DNA from: an uncultured Bacteroidales bacterium
GTDB taxonomy: Bacteria > Bacteroidota > Bacteroidia > Bacteroidales > UBA932
Assembly (NCBI GenBank): GCA_900319405.1
Contig: ONOH01000010.1
Span: forward strand, 1-57,973
Reading direction: 5' to 3'
Length of the DNA: 57,973 nt
In this document: positions 37,994-46,575 of the stretch, one piece after another
How the letters are laid out: every line of letters starts with the position of its first letter
Numbering within the stretch: the stretch's first letter is position 1
Position numbers and translations under genes: made by a program
The notes under the pieces: generated by a model
Told to the model about the DNA's origin: nothing
Databases searched by the model: none
Seen by the model: the letters and a program-made list of their open reading frames with translations, nothing else

Positions 37994-39019
37994 ATGGCAA
38001 AAGAAGCAGAAGGAGCCCAAGCGAACGCCGCCAGACTGAAGGCGCTCCAGGCAACAATCGACAAGATTGAAAAAGATTACGGAAAAGGCACCATCATGAA
38101 ACTGGGAGACCAGCCGGAATGGGACGCCTCCCAGGTTATTCCCAGCGGTTCCATTGCGCTGGACCACGCCCTGGGCATCGGCGGTTATCCCAAAGGCCGC
38201 ATCATCGAGATTTACGGTCCGGAATCCTCCGGTAAGACCACCCTCGCCATCCACGCGGTCGCCCAGGCCCAGAAGGCCGGCGGCATCGCCGCCATCATCG
38301 ATGCGGAACACGCCTTTGACCGCACCTACGCCAAGGCGCTGGGCATCGATCTGGACACCCTCCTCATCTCCCAGCCGGACAACGGGGAACAGGCCCTGGA
38401 AATTGCGGACAACCTCATCCGGAGCGGCGCCGTGGACATCATCGTGATAGACTCGGTGGCCGCCCTCACTCCCCGGGCAGAGATTGAAGGGGAGATGGGA
38501 GACAACAAAGTGGGTCTCCAGGCCCGCCTGATGTCCCAGGCCCTCAGAAAACTCACCGCCAACATTTCCCGCACGGGAACGTGCTGCATTTTCATCAACC
38601 AGCTCCGCGAAAAGATAGGCGTGATGTTCGGAAATCCCGAAACCACTACCGGAGGCAATGCCCTCAAGTTCTATGCTTCCGTACGGCTGGATATCCGTCG
38701 TACCACCCAGATCAAGGACGGGGACGACGCCCTGGGAAACCACGTGAAGGTGAAGGTGGTCAAGAACAAAATGGCCCCGCCTTTCCGGAAGGCGGAATTC
38801 GACATCGTTTTCGGGGAAGGCATTTCCCGCAGCGGTGAAATCGTGGACCTGGGCGTGGACCTTGGGATTATCCAGAAGTCCGGTTCCTGGTTCAGCTACA
38901 ACGAAAGCAAACTGGCCCAGGGCCGGGAAGCGGTGAAAAAGCTCCTCCAGGACAATCCCGAGCTGGCCGAGGAAATAGAGGCCAAAATCCGGGAAGCGAT
39001 GAAAGGCGTCCAGGACTAG
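37994..39019 (+). CDS. recA: recombinase RecA
   Basis: The 341-residue protein forms ATP-dependent filaments on single-stranded DNA for homologous recombination. Walker A is GPESSGKTT (K81), followed by IIDAEHAFD, Walker [23 protein letters not shown], loop L1/L2 residues and the [21 protein letters not shown] block. The C-terminus is short and acidic-to-mixed. Full length. It has its own promoter; the region shows no clear SOS operator. Its stop (39017-39019) overlaps the stop of the convergent ComEA-like gene by four bases. Confidence 0.97.
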   Translation: MAKEAEGAQANAARLKALQATIDKIEKDYGKGTIMKLGDQPEWDASQVIPSGSIALDHALGIGGYPKGRIIEIYGPESSGKTTLAIHAVAQAQKAGGIAAIIDAEHAFDRTYAKALGIDLDTLLISQPDNGEQALEIADNLIRSGAVDIIVIDSVAALTPRAEIEGEMGDNKVGLQARLMSQALRKLTANISRTGTCCIFINQLREKIGVMFGNPETTTGGNALKFYASVRLDIRRTTQIKDGDDALGNHVKVKVVKNKMAPPFRKAEFDIVFGEGISRSGEIVDLGVDLGIIQKSGSWFSYNESKLAQGREAVKKLLQDNPELAEEIEAKIREAMKGVQD

Positions 39020-39894
39020 TCCAGCCTGCACAGGGAAAGCCGGTCGGCGTGCTCTTCTGAGAGGACGCCGGCTTTTTTCAGTTCCTCCAGCGTCCAGGCT
39101 TCCCGGGGCTGGTGCTCCCGGTACAGGACAATGCTGTGGGCCTCGGCCCTGGAGATGTGCGGATGGCGGGCCAGATCGGCCTCTGGAAGTGTCCAGAGGG
39201 CAAAGGGCTTCGCCTCCGAGCAATAGACCAGGTCCATCAGTCCCTCGTATTTCTCCTTGTCGAAACGATAAATTTCCAGCAGTTGCTCCGGGCGGGAGTA
39301 GCCGCCCAGCCTTTCCCGGTAGGCGACGATTTTCCCGGCAAAGTACGGGCCGATGCCCGGAAGGTCCAGAAGGGCGGTGCTGTCGGCCCGGTTCAGGTCC
39401 AGCCGGGGGATGTGGATATAGGGCTCCAGGCGTGCGTAAACGCTGTCGGCCACCACAAAACTTTTGGAAAAATCCTCTTTCCGGCGGAACTTTCCGCCCT
39501 TTTGCCGATAATGGTCGATGGCCTGCGCCTGTTTGGGGCTGAAGCCGAGGCGGCAGAGATCCTCCACTGAGACGGTATTGGGATTGAATCGGAACGATTC
39601 CACCCGTCGGGTGGATTCCCGAACGGCCGCAGCCGCCTTCGAATGGGGGGCGTTTCGACGGACGACGGAGGATGGCGCCACGTCGGCGGCCGCTCCGAAA
39701 AGGCTGTCTCCTTTTGCCGTGGGCACATAGACGTAAACCGTATCGGGACGGTCCCGGTTGGCGGCGATGCGGAGGCTTGCGGCCTTGTGGATAAAAACGG
39801 CGGTCTGGTAGCCGATAATGAGAAAAACCAGGGCGATTGCCCCTGTGACAAAACTGCCGTTAAGGCTCTTGGATTTGTTCTTCCCCTCTTTCAT
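39016..39894 (-). CDS. ComEA-like helix-hairpin-helix protein
   Basis: The 292-residue protein has a short cytoplasmic start, one membrane span ([20 protein letters not shown]) and an extracytoplasmic region with repeated helix-hairpin-helix units, e.g. [49 protein letters not shown] split over about 170-215, and [19 protein letters not shown]. This is the Bacteroidota ComEA-like family, thought to bind DNA, possibly in uptake; a competence role is not shown. ATG 39894 is chosen as upstream residues are antisense-like and lack family character. It overlaps rsmI by 35 bases, so translation is probably coupled. Confidence 0.8.
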   Translation of the reverse strand: MKEGKNKSKSLNGSFVTGAIALVFLIIGYQTAVFIHKAASLRIAANRDRPDTVYVYVPTAKGDSLFGAAADVAPSSVVRRNAPHSKAAAAVRESTRRVESFRFNPNTVSVEDLCRLGFSPKQAQAIDHYRQKGGKFRRKEDFSKSFVVADSVYARLEPYIHIPRLDLNRADSTALLDLPGIGPYFAGKIVAYRERLGGYSRPEQLLEIYRFDKEKYEGLMDLVYCSEAKPFALWTLPEADLARHPHISRAEAHSIVLYREHQPREAWTLEELKKAGVLSEEHADRLSLCRLD

Positions 39895-40615
39895 AACGCT
39901 TCTTTTTTTCGAGTTTGACAGCCGGTGCGCCGGCCACGACAAGAACGATTTCTCCCTTGGGCTCGTGTTCCCGGAACCAGGTGGCCAACCCCTGCAGGGT
40001 GCCCCTGTGGTGCTGCTCGTGCAGCTTGGAGATTTCCCTGGCTACGGAACAGGGCCGGTCCGGGCCGAAAAAGTCGGATAGCTGTTCCAACGTTTTCACC
40101 AGACGGTATGGAGACTCATAGAACACCATGGTGCGGGGTTCCGTGGCCAGTGCTTGCAGCAAGGTCTGCCGACCCTTTTTCTGCGGCAGGAAGCCTTCGA
40201 AGGCAAAACGGTCGCAGGGGAGTCCGCTGGAGACGATGGCGGGGATGCAGGCGGTGGCGCCCGGGAGGGTCTGCACCTCGATGCCTTCCTCGGCGCAGCT
40301 GCGGGCCAGGAGGAATCCCGGGTCCGAGATGCCCGGTGTGCCGGCATCCGAAATGAGGGCTACGTTGAGCCCGCCCAGGATGCGTTCCTTGACCAGCTGC
40401 ACCGTCTGGTGCTCGTTGAATTTGTGGTGACTCCGGAGCGGACGGTGGATGTCGTAGTGCTTCAGGAGGATGGACGAGGTGCGGGTGTCTTCGGCCAGGA
40501 TGATATCGGCCTCCCTGAGCACCCGAATGGCGCGCAGGGTCATATCTTCCAGGTTTCCTACGGGGGTGGGAACGATATACAGTTTTCCGCAGCCCTCTGT
40601 TTGACTTTTTTCCAT
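39860..40615 (-). CDS. rsmI: 16S rRNA 2'-O-ribose C1402 methyltransferase
   Basis: The 251-residue enzyme methylates the ribose of C1402 in 16S rRNA. It shows the tetrapyrrole-methylase-like fold: LYIVPTPVGNLEDMTLRAI, AEDTRTSSILLKHY, ALISDAGTPGISDPG, LPGATACIPAIVSSGLP and FEGFLP. The start ATG 40615 is close to the divergent tdk promoter. The C-terminal 12 codons overlap the ComEA-like gene. The C-terminal tail is lysine and arginine rich. Confidence 0.95.
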   Translation of the reverse strand: MEKSQTEGCGKLYIVPTPVGNLEDMTLRAIRVLREADIILAEDTRTSSILLKHYDIHRPLRSHHKFNEHQTVQLVKERILGGLNVALISDAGTPGISDPGFLLARSCAEEGIEVQTLPGATACIPAIVSSGLPCDRFAFEGFLPQKKGRQTLLQALATEPRTMVFYESPYRLVKTLEQLSDFFGPDRPCSVAREISKLHEQHHRGTLQGLATWFREHEPKGEIVLVVAGAPAVKLEKKKRYERGEEQIQEP

Positions 40616-40630
40616 AAAGTGTTATCTTTG
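40601..40630 (+). promoter_or_regulatory. tdk promoter
   Basis: TTG 40601-40603, 19 bases, TATCTTTG 40623-40630; 29 bases before the ATG. The -33 box lies within the first codons of rsmI on the other strand. Confidence 0.8.
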
Positions 40631-40659
40631 CACTAAGTCAACCTAACAAAGTTAAGGAA

Positions 40660-41235
40660 ATGTTTTTGGAAAATGCAAAAAAATCGGGCTGTATCGAAGT
40701 GATATGCGGTTCAATGTTCTCCGGAAAGACGGAAGAGCTCATCCGCCGGCTCAGGAGGGCCCAGTTTGCCCAGCAGAAGATAGCTACGTTCAAGCCTACC
40801 GTAGATAAGCGCTATTCTGAGCTGGACGTGGTCTCGCACGATTCCCACAGCATTTCCTGCACCCCCGTCAAGTCGCCTTCCCGGATGCTTCAGATTGATG
40901 AAGACGTGCAGGTGGTCGGCATTGACGAAGCCCAGTTTTTCGATGACAGCCTCATCGATGTGTGCCAGCAGCTGGCCAACCGCGGGGTCCGCGTCATCAT
41001 CGCCGGCCTGGACACGGACTACCTGGGCAAACCTTTCGGCCCTATGCCGGGCCTGATGGCCATTGCCGAAGATGTCCAGAAGGTGCACGCCATCTGCCTG
41101 GGCTGCGGCGCGCTGGCCAACCATTCCCACCGCCTTTCCCGAAGCAAGAAACTGGTTGTTCTGGGAGAAAAGGACACCTACGAGCCCCTGTGCCGCGAGT
41201 GCTACCAGAAAGCCATCCGGGAAGACGGGGAGTAA
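40660..41235 (+). CDS. tdk: thymidine kinase
   Basis: The 191-residue type II thymidine kinase phosphorylates thymidine in the salvage pathway. Walker A is GSMFSGKTEELIRR near residue 17, the catalytic glutamate is in VVGIDEAQFF near 90, the lasso region FGPMPGLMAIAE follows, and four cysteines in CLGCG and CREC bind zinc. Full length. rlmN follows after 10 bases and then the patatin gene with a four-base overlap, so tdk probably leads a tdk-rlmN-patatin-recX unit. Confidence 0.96.
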   Translation: MFLENAKKSGCIEVICGSMFSGKTEELIRRLRRAQFAQQKIATFKPTVDKRYSELDVVSHDSHSISCTPVKSPSRMLQIDEDVQVVGIDEAQFFDDSLIDVCQQLANRGVRVIIAGLDTDYLGKPFGPMPGLMAIAEDVQKVHAICLGCGALANHSHRLSRSKKLVVLGEKDTYEPLCRECYQKAIREDGE

Positions 41236-41245
41236 ACCCGCCCGT

Positions 41246-42271
41246 ATGAGAGAAAAGCTGTTGGGGAAAAGCCCCGAAGAATTGAAGACGATTGCCCTTG
41301 AGGCCGGCTTGCCCGCTTTTGCGGGGAAGCAGATGGCCCAATGGCTGTACCGGAAGCGGGTTTCCGATATCTCCGAAATGACCAATCTCTCCCGGCAGGG
41401 CAGGGAAGTCCTCTCCGGGAAGTACGAGGTGGGCCTTGCGCTTCCGCTGGATGTGCAGACATCGGCCGACGGTACCCGGAAATACCTCTTCCCGGTGGAC
41501 GGGGACGCCGCCAATGCGGTGGAGACGGTGATGATTCCGGATCAGGACCGCAAAACCCTCTGCGTCAGTTCCCAGGCCGGCTGCAAGATGTCCTGCCGCT
41601 TCTGTATGACGGGCCGCCAGGGCTTCCACGGCCAATTGACGGCGGCCGGCATCCTCTCCCAGTTTTTCGGGATAGAAGAAGCCGGAGAACTCTCCAATGC
41701 TGTTTTTATGGGTATGGGAGAACCCTTGGACAACTGGGAGGAAGTAAAGCGGGTCATCGAGGTGCTGACGGCCGACTGGGGTCTGTCATGGAGTCCCAAA
41801 CGTGTGACCCTGAGCACCATCGGCGTCCTGCCGGAGCTGCGAAGGTTTCTGGACGAGTGCAAGTGCCACCTGGCGGTGAGCCTTCACAATCCCTTCCCTG
41901 AGGAGCGTCTGCAGCTGATGCCCGTCCAGAAAGCCTGGCCCCTGGAAGAAGTCATCGGCCTTTTGAGGAAATACGATTTTTCGGGGCAGCGGCGCGTGAG
42001 TTTCGAATACACCGTCTTTGACGGCTGGAACAATACTAAACGGCACGCTGACGGTCTCCTGCGGCTACTCAAGGGCTTGGAGTGCCGCGTGAACCTTATC
42101 CGCTTTCATCGCATCCCGGATTTCCCCTTCGGGCCGGCTCCCCTGGAGCAGATGGAAGCGTTCCGGGACCGACTCAGCCGGGGCGGAATCACGGCCACCA
42201 TCCGTGCATCCCGTGGGGAAGATATTTTTGCAGCCTGCGGCCTCCTGGCCGGTAAACACAACAGCCTATGA
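41246..42271 (+). CDS. rlmN: dual-specificity 23S rRNA A2503 / tRNA A37 C2-methyltransferase
   Basis: From ATG 41246 the radical-SAM enzyme has 341 residues. The iron-sulphur motif is C113, C117, C120 (CKMSCRFC), after CVSSQAG; the MGMGEPLDNW and STIGVLPEL motifs are present and a C-terminal cysteine in FAACGLLAG is the likely methyl-carrying residue. It methylates C2 of A2503 in 23S rRNA. The protein frame continues upstream into tdk, but this ATG is the family start. The stop overlaps the start of the patatin gene by four bases. Confidence 0.95.
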   Translation: MREKLLGKSPEELKTIALEAGLPAFAGKQMAQWLYRKRVSDISEMTNLSRQGREVLSGKYEVGLALPLDVQTSADGTRKYLFPVDGDAANAVETVMIPDQDRKTLCVSSQAGCKMSCRFCMTGRQGFHGQLTAAGILSQFFGIEEAGELSNAVFMGMGEPLDNWEEVKRVIEVLTADWGLSWSPKRVTLSTIGVLPELRRFLDECKCHLAVSLHNPFPEERLQLMPVQKAWPLEEVIGLLRKYDFSGQRRVSFEYTVFDGWNNTKRHADGLLRLLKGLECRVNLIRFHRIPDFPFGPAPLEQMEAFRDRLSRGGITATIRASRGEDIFAACGLLAGKHNSL

Positions 42272-44688
42272 AGAAGATTGTCCTTTTTTTGAGTCTGATC
42301 CTTCTGGCCGGCGCCTCCTTGTCGGCCCAGACGGTAAGTGAGCCCGAGTCCTCCTCCTTCGGCCTGGATGAGAAGGATGCCGCCGCCGTCCGGAAAATCC
42401 GTTACCGGATGGCCCAGATCCGGAAGTCCCGGCCTACGGTAGCGCTGGTCCTTTCCGGCGGCGGTGCCAAGGGCGCGGCCACGGTGGGTGTTCTCAAATA
42501 CCTGGAGCAGTACGATTTCCCGGTGGATATGGTGGTGGGAACCAGTATCGGCGGCCTGGTGGGCGGTATGTACGCCCTGGGCTACAAGGCCGACTACCTG
42601 GACTCCCTGTTCCGGAATATGGACTGGAGCGTGGCCCTCAGCGACAAAGTGGACAAATCCTACATTCCCTATTCCCGTATCCGCTACAAGGAGAAGTACC
42701 TGTTGTCGTTTCCTTTCTATTATAAAGAGGACGATTACAAGAATTTCCTCCAGGGAGACATGCCCTTCGCCGCCGGCCGTTCCCGTGAAATCCGTCTGGG
42801 GGCCGACGAGGAACAGGATTTCAGCAGCCTGGCCCGGAACAGCCTGATGGGAAGCCTTCCCTCGGGTTTTGTCTTCGGCCAGAATGTGAACCAGATCATC
42901 ACCTCCCGCACGGTGGGCTATAGCGATTCCACGGACTTTTTCAAAATGCCCATCCCCTTTGCCTGCGTGGCTACCGATATGGCTTCGGGCCGGGCCAAGA
43001 TCTGGCACGAGGGCTCCCTGAACCTGGCTCTGCGCTCCACGATGTCCATTCCGGGCCTCTTCGCTCCGGTGCGCACCGGGGGGATGGTGCTGGTGGACGG
43101 CGGTATGCGCAACAATTTCCCGGTGAACATCGCCCGCCAGATGGGGGCGGACATCGTTATTGGTGTGGATTTGTCGGACAGCACGCCCGGGGCCAATGAA
43201 ATCCAGAACCTCGGAGACATCCTGATGTCCACGATGAACCTTTTTGACGACGATGCGTTCAGCCTCAATGTCAAAAACGTGGATGTGCGTATCCATCCGG
43301 ACCTGGACGGCTACAATATGCTCAGCTTCAACCGTACGGCCGTGGATACGATGTATGCCCGCGGTTACAAGGCAGCCCAGGCGATGAAGCCCCAGCTGGA
43401 CGCCGTCCGGCACCGTCTGGGCAAGGCCCGCTTCCGCCTGAACGGCAATCCTGCGGTGGATCTGGAAAAGCGTCCGGTGATTATCGAGGATATCGAAATC
43501 GTGGGCGTAGGTGAGAAGGAGGCAGATTATATCCGTTCCAAGATGTATATCAAGCCGGGTTCCATTGCCGACAAGCAACTTATCGAAAAGGAGATTGCTG
43601 CCATTTTCGGCAAGGGATCCTACGATTATGTCACCTATGAGCTCCGCGGCAAGGAGGAACCTTATCGGCTCAGAGTCCTCTGCAAACGCGGCCCTATGCA
43701 CCAGATTGGCTTCGGCGCCCGCATCGACACGGAAGACATCGTATCCCTGCTTCTCAATGTGGGATTCAACACCAACGCGATGCAGGGACATTCGCTGGAC
43801 CTGACGGGACGCATCAGTATGAATCCCTATCTGGATGCGCGTTATTCCTATAACGCTCCCAATTTCTCCACTTTCAATGTCCGCGCCACCATTCAGTACT
43901 CCGGTTCCACCACTTTTCTGAACGGTCAGGCCGGCTATCTGAATCTGGCGATGCTGCAGTCGGTCCAGGAGCTGTATTTCTCCAATATGCACTGGTCCTT
44001 CTTCGATGTGAAGCTGGGCGTCAGGAACCAGTTCTTCAGCCTGATGAACATTGCAACTTCCACAGAATCCGGGGTGGATCAGACCTACCGTCAACGCTTC
44101 AATATGAATTTCCCCGGCGTATTTGCCGACGGCCGCGTCGAAACCCTGGACGACGATTATTTCCCTACCCGGGGCGTATCGGCCGGTGTCAACGCCGAAC
44201 TGACCACCGATTTGCTTTTTGCCGGAGCCGGCCAGTCAACCCTCTATGGGATCGTGGGGTCGGACGGACGCTTCCCTTTGTCGGCGGGACGACTGACCTT
44301 TATTCCGCAGTACCATTTCCGTCTGGTCTTCGGCAATGCGCCGCCGGCTCCCATTGCCAATGTGCTGGGAGGAGACATGCGGGGCCGCTACCTGGAGCAG
44401 CAGATTCCTTTTGTGGGCCTGAACGATATGGCCATCCTGCACAACCATCTCCTGATGGGCCGCCTGGATGTGCGTTACAAACTGTTCAAGAACAGCTATG
44501 TGTCCCTGATGGGAAATGCGGCCTATGATTTCTCGGCTTTCAATAAAATCGGGGAGGGCAGCTTGATCGGCGGCGTTGGCCTGGGATATGCTTACGACTC
44601 CATCGCCGGTCCGCTGAAAGCGCAGCTGCACTGGTCTTCCCTGACCAAACAGGTGGGCGTGTACCTCTCGTTCGGCTATAATTTCTAG
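42268..44688 (+). CDS. patatin-like phospholipase fused to an outer-membrane barrel
   Basis: The 806-residue protein has a signal peptide (KKIVLFLSLILLAGASLSAQ), a patatin domain (about 55-400) with oxyanion glycine motif SGGGAKGAA, nucleophile GTSIGG (S93) and catalytic Asp in VDGGMRNN near 276, then a POTRA-like segment (RPVIIEDIEIVGVGEKEADY) and a C-terminal BamA/Omp85-type barrel ending VGVYLSFGYNF. This domain order matches type Vd (PlpD-like) autotransporters, in which the barrel may present the lipase outside. Catalytic residues are intact. It overlaps rlmN by four bases. Confidence 0.88.
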   Translation: MKKIVLFLSLILLAGASLSAQTVSEPESSSFGLDEKDAAAVRKIRYRMAQIRKSRPTVALVLSGGGAKGAATVGVLKYLEQYDFPVDMVVGTSIGGLVGGMYALGYKADYLDSLFRNMDWSVALSDKVDKSYIPYSRIRYKEKYLLSFPFYYKEDDYKNFLQGDMPFAAGRSREIRLGADEEQDFSSLARNSLMGSLPSGFVFGQNVNQIITSRTVGYSDSTDFFKMPIPFACVATDMASGRAKIWHEGSLNLALRSTMSIPGLFAPVRTGGMVLVDGGMRNNFPVNIARQMGADIVIGVDLSDSTPGANEIQNLGDILMSTMNLFDDDAFSLNVKNVDVRIHPDLDGYNMLSFNRTAVDTMYARGYKAAQAMKPQLDAVRHRLGKARFRLNGNPAVDLEKRPVIIEDIEIVGVGEKEADYIRSKMYIKPGSIADKQLIEKEIAAIFGKGSYDYVTYELRGKEEPYRLRVLCKRGPMHQIGFGARIDTEDIVSLLLNVGFNTNAMQGHSLDLTGRISMNPYLDARYSYNAPNFSTFNVRATIQYSGSTTFLNGQAGYLNLAMLQSVQELYFSNMHWSFFDVKLGVRNQFFSLMNIATSTESGVDQTYRQRFNMNFPGVFADGRVETLDDDYFPTRGVSAGVNAELTTDLLFAGAGQSTLYGIVGSDGRFPLSAGRLTFIPQYHFRLVFGNAPPAPIANVLGGDMRGRYLEQQIPFVGLNDMAILHNHLLMGRLDVRYKLFKNSYVSLMGNAAYDFSAFNKIGEGSLIGGVGLGYAYDSIAGPLKAQLHWSSLTKQVGVYLSFGYNF

Positions 44689-44692
44689 GCCG

Positions 44693-45154
44693 ATGGACTC
44701 CCAGGACTATCCCCGCTGCCTTTCCCGCCTGCAAAAGCTCTGTTCCAAAGCGGAGTATTGCTCCTCGGATGTGTACAGGAAGGCCCTCAAGGCCCTGGAA
44801 GGAGATGCCGAGGCGGCTTCCCGGATGGTGGCTTCCCTGGTGGAGGACCGCTATGTGGACGATGCCCGTTATGCGGAGGCTTTTGCCCGGGAGAAGGCTG
44901 GGCTGCAGGGCTGGGGCCCTGTTAAAATCCGTTTCCAGTTGCGTGCCAAGGGCATCTCCGAGGAGGCGATCGGCGCTGCCCTCGGAGAAGTGGAACCCGA
45001 AAAGGCGGCCCAAAAGCTGGAGCGGCTCCTTGCTGCCAAAGCCCGCACCCTGGAAGGAGACCCCCGTTTCCGCCTCAAGATGCTGAAATTTGGCCTCTCC
45101 CGCGGCTACGAATACGATACCGTGGAAGAAGTCCTGAATAGAATTAAACACTGA
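44693..45154 (+). CDS. recX: regulatory protein RecX
   Basis: The 153-residue protein resembles RecX, the small helical-repeat modulator that caps or disassembles RecA filaments. Visible repeats: RCLSRLQKLCSKAEYCSSDVY, then VASLVEDRYVDDARYAEAFAREKAG and QGWGPVKIRFQLRAKGISEEAIGAAL split over residues 45-105. recA itself is 6 kb away on the same strand, not adjacent. The gene starts 5 bases after the patatin gene and ends 6 bases before uxaC, so it may be cotranscribed with either. Confidence 0.85.
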   Translation: MDSQDYPRCLSRLQKLCSKAEYCSSDVYRKALKALEGDAEAASRMVASLVEDRYVDDARYAEAFAREKAGLQGWGPVKIRFQLRAKGISEEAIGAALGEVEPEKAAQKLERLLAAKARTLEGDPRFRLKMLKFGLSRGYEYDTVEEVLNRIKH

Positions 45155-45159
45155 AATAT

Positions 45160-46575
45160 ATGAACTTCATCACCCCCGACTTTATGCTCCAGACGGAGAC
45201 GGCGAAGATGCTGTACCACCAGCACGCCGAGAAGATGCCCATCATTGACTATCATTGCCACCTGGTGCCGCAGTGGATTGCAGAGAACATCCAGTTCCGC
45301 GACATCACCCAGCTCTGGCTGGTGGACAAGAACTACGGAGACCACTACAAATGGCGCGCTATGCGGGCCAACGGCGTTTCCGAGGACTATCTTACCGGCG
45401 GAAAGCGCAGTGCCTGGGAAACTTTCCAGAAATGGGCCGAGACGGTACCCTACACGATGCGCAACCCACTCTACCACTGGACGCACCTGGAACTGAACCG
45501 GGTGTTCGGGATTGACAAGCTCCTTTGCCCCGACACGGCGCGGGAGATTTTCGAGGAGTGCAACGCCAAACTGGCCACGCCCGAATTCCGCGGCCAGGCC
45601 CTCATCAAAAAGTTCAATGTAGAGGTGGTGTGCACCACCGACGATCCGGCCGACGACCTGCGCTGGCACAAAATGATAGCCGAGCATCCCTTCGGCGTCA
45701 AGGTCATTCCTGCCTGGAGACCCGACTGCGCAATGGCCATCGAACGTCCCCAGACCTACATTGCTTACCTCCAGCGCCTGGGAGAGGCCGCCGATATGGA
45801 AATCAACTCCTATGCAAGCCTTTGCGAGGCCCTGAAAAAGCGCCACGACTATTTTGCCGCCCACGGCTGCAAGCTCTCCGACCACGGTCTGGAGAACTTC
45901 TATAGTACCGACTACAAGGACATTGAGATTGAACTCATCTTCAAGAAAGTGCTGATGGGCATTGCCCCGAATGCCAAAGAACTTGAAAAGTTCCGCAGCG
46001 CCTTCCTGCACGACCAGGCTGTGATGGATGCCGAGGCTGGCTGGGCCCAGCAGTTCCATATCGGCGCCATCCGGAACAACAATACCAAGATGTTTGCCGA
46101 GGTGGGGGCCGATACAGGATACGATGCCATCCACGATCTGGATATCGCCACGTCCGGCCATCGCTTCTTCGACCGGCTCACCCAGGAAGGCAAGTTGGCC
46201 AAGACCATCCTCTATTGCCTGAATCCAAAGGACAATGCGGTGATGATGACGATGGCTTATACTTTCAATGACGGAACCGTTCCGGGTAAGATGCAGTTCG
46301 GCAGCGGTTGGTGGTTCCTGGACCAGGAAGTGGGAATGCGCCGCCAGATGGAAACCCTCAGCAACCTGGGCCTGATCTCCCGTTTTGTGGGAATGCTCAC
46401 GGACAGCCGCAGCTTCATCTCCTATCCCCGCCATGAGTACTTCCGCCGCATCCTCTGCGACATCTTCGGAAAGGACCTGGAGAGAGGAAAGCTGCCTCTG
46501 TCCGAGATAGAATTCATCGGGCAGATGATTGAAGACATCAGCTACAACAACGCCAGGAATTATTTCTGTTTCTAA
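45160..46575 (+). CDS. uxaC: glucuronate / galacturonate isomerase
   Basis: The 471-residue amidohydrolase-fold enzyme converts D-glucuronate to D-fructuronate and D-galacturonate to D-tagaturonate, the first intracellular step of hexuronate breakdown. Metal ligands are expected in PIIDYHCHLVPQW near residue 28; other conserved blocks are VVCTTDDPADDLRWH, FHIGAIRNNNTKMF and DSRSFISYPRHEYFRRI. Full length. First gene of a six-gene hexuronate operon; its stop overlaps the uxaA ATG (TAATG). No regulator gene is in the operon. Confidence 0.96.
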   Translation: MNFITPDFMLQTETAKMLYHQHAEKMPIIDYHCHLVPQWIAENIQFRDITQLWLVDKNYGDHYKWRAMRANGVSEDYLTGGKRSAWETFQKWAETVPYTMRNPLYHWTHLELNRVFGIDKLLCPDTAREIFEECNAKLATPEFRGQALIKKFNVEVVCTTDDPADDLRWHKMIAEHPFGVKVIPAWRPDCAMAIERPQTYIAYLQRLGEAADMEINSYASLCEALKKRHDYFAAHGCKLSDHGLENFYSTDYKDIEIELIFKKVLMGIAPNAKELEKFRSAFLHDQAVMDAEAGWAQQFHIGAIRNNNTKMFAEVGADTGYDAIHDLDIATSGHRFFDRLTQEGKLAKTILYCLNPKDNAVMMTMAYTFNDGTVPGKMQFGSGWWFLDQEVGMRRQMETLSNLGLISRFVGMLTDSRSFISYPRHEYFRRILCDIFGKDLERGKLPLSEIEFIGQMIEDISYNNARNYFCF

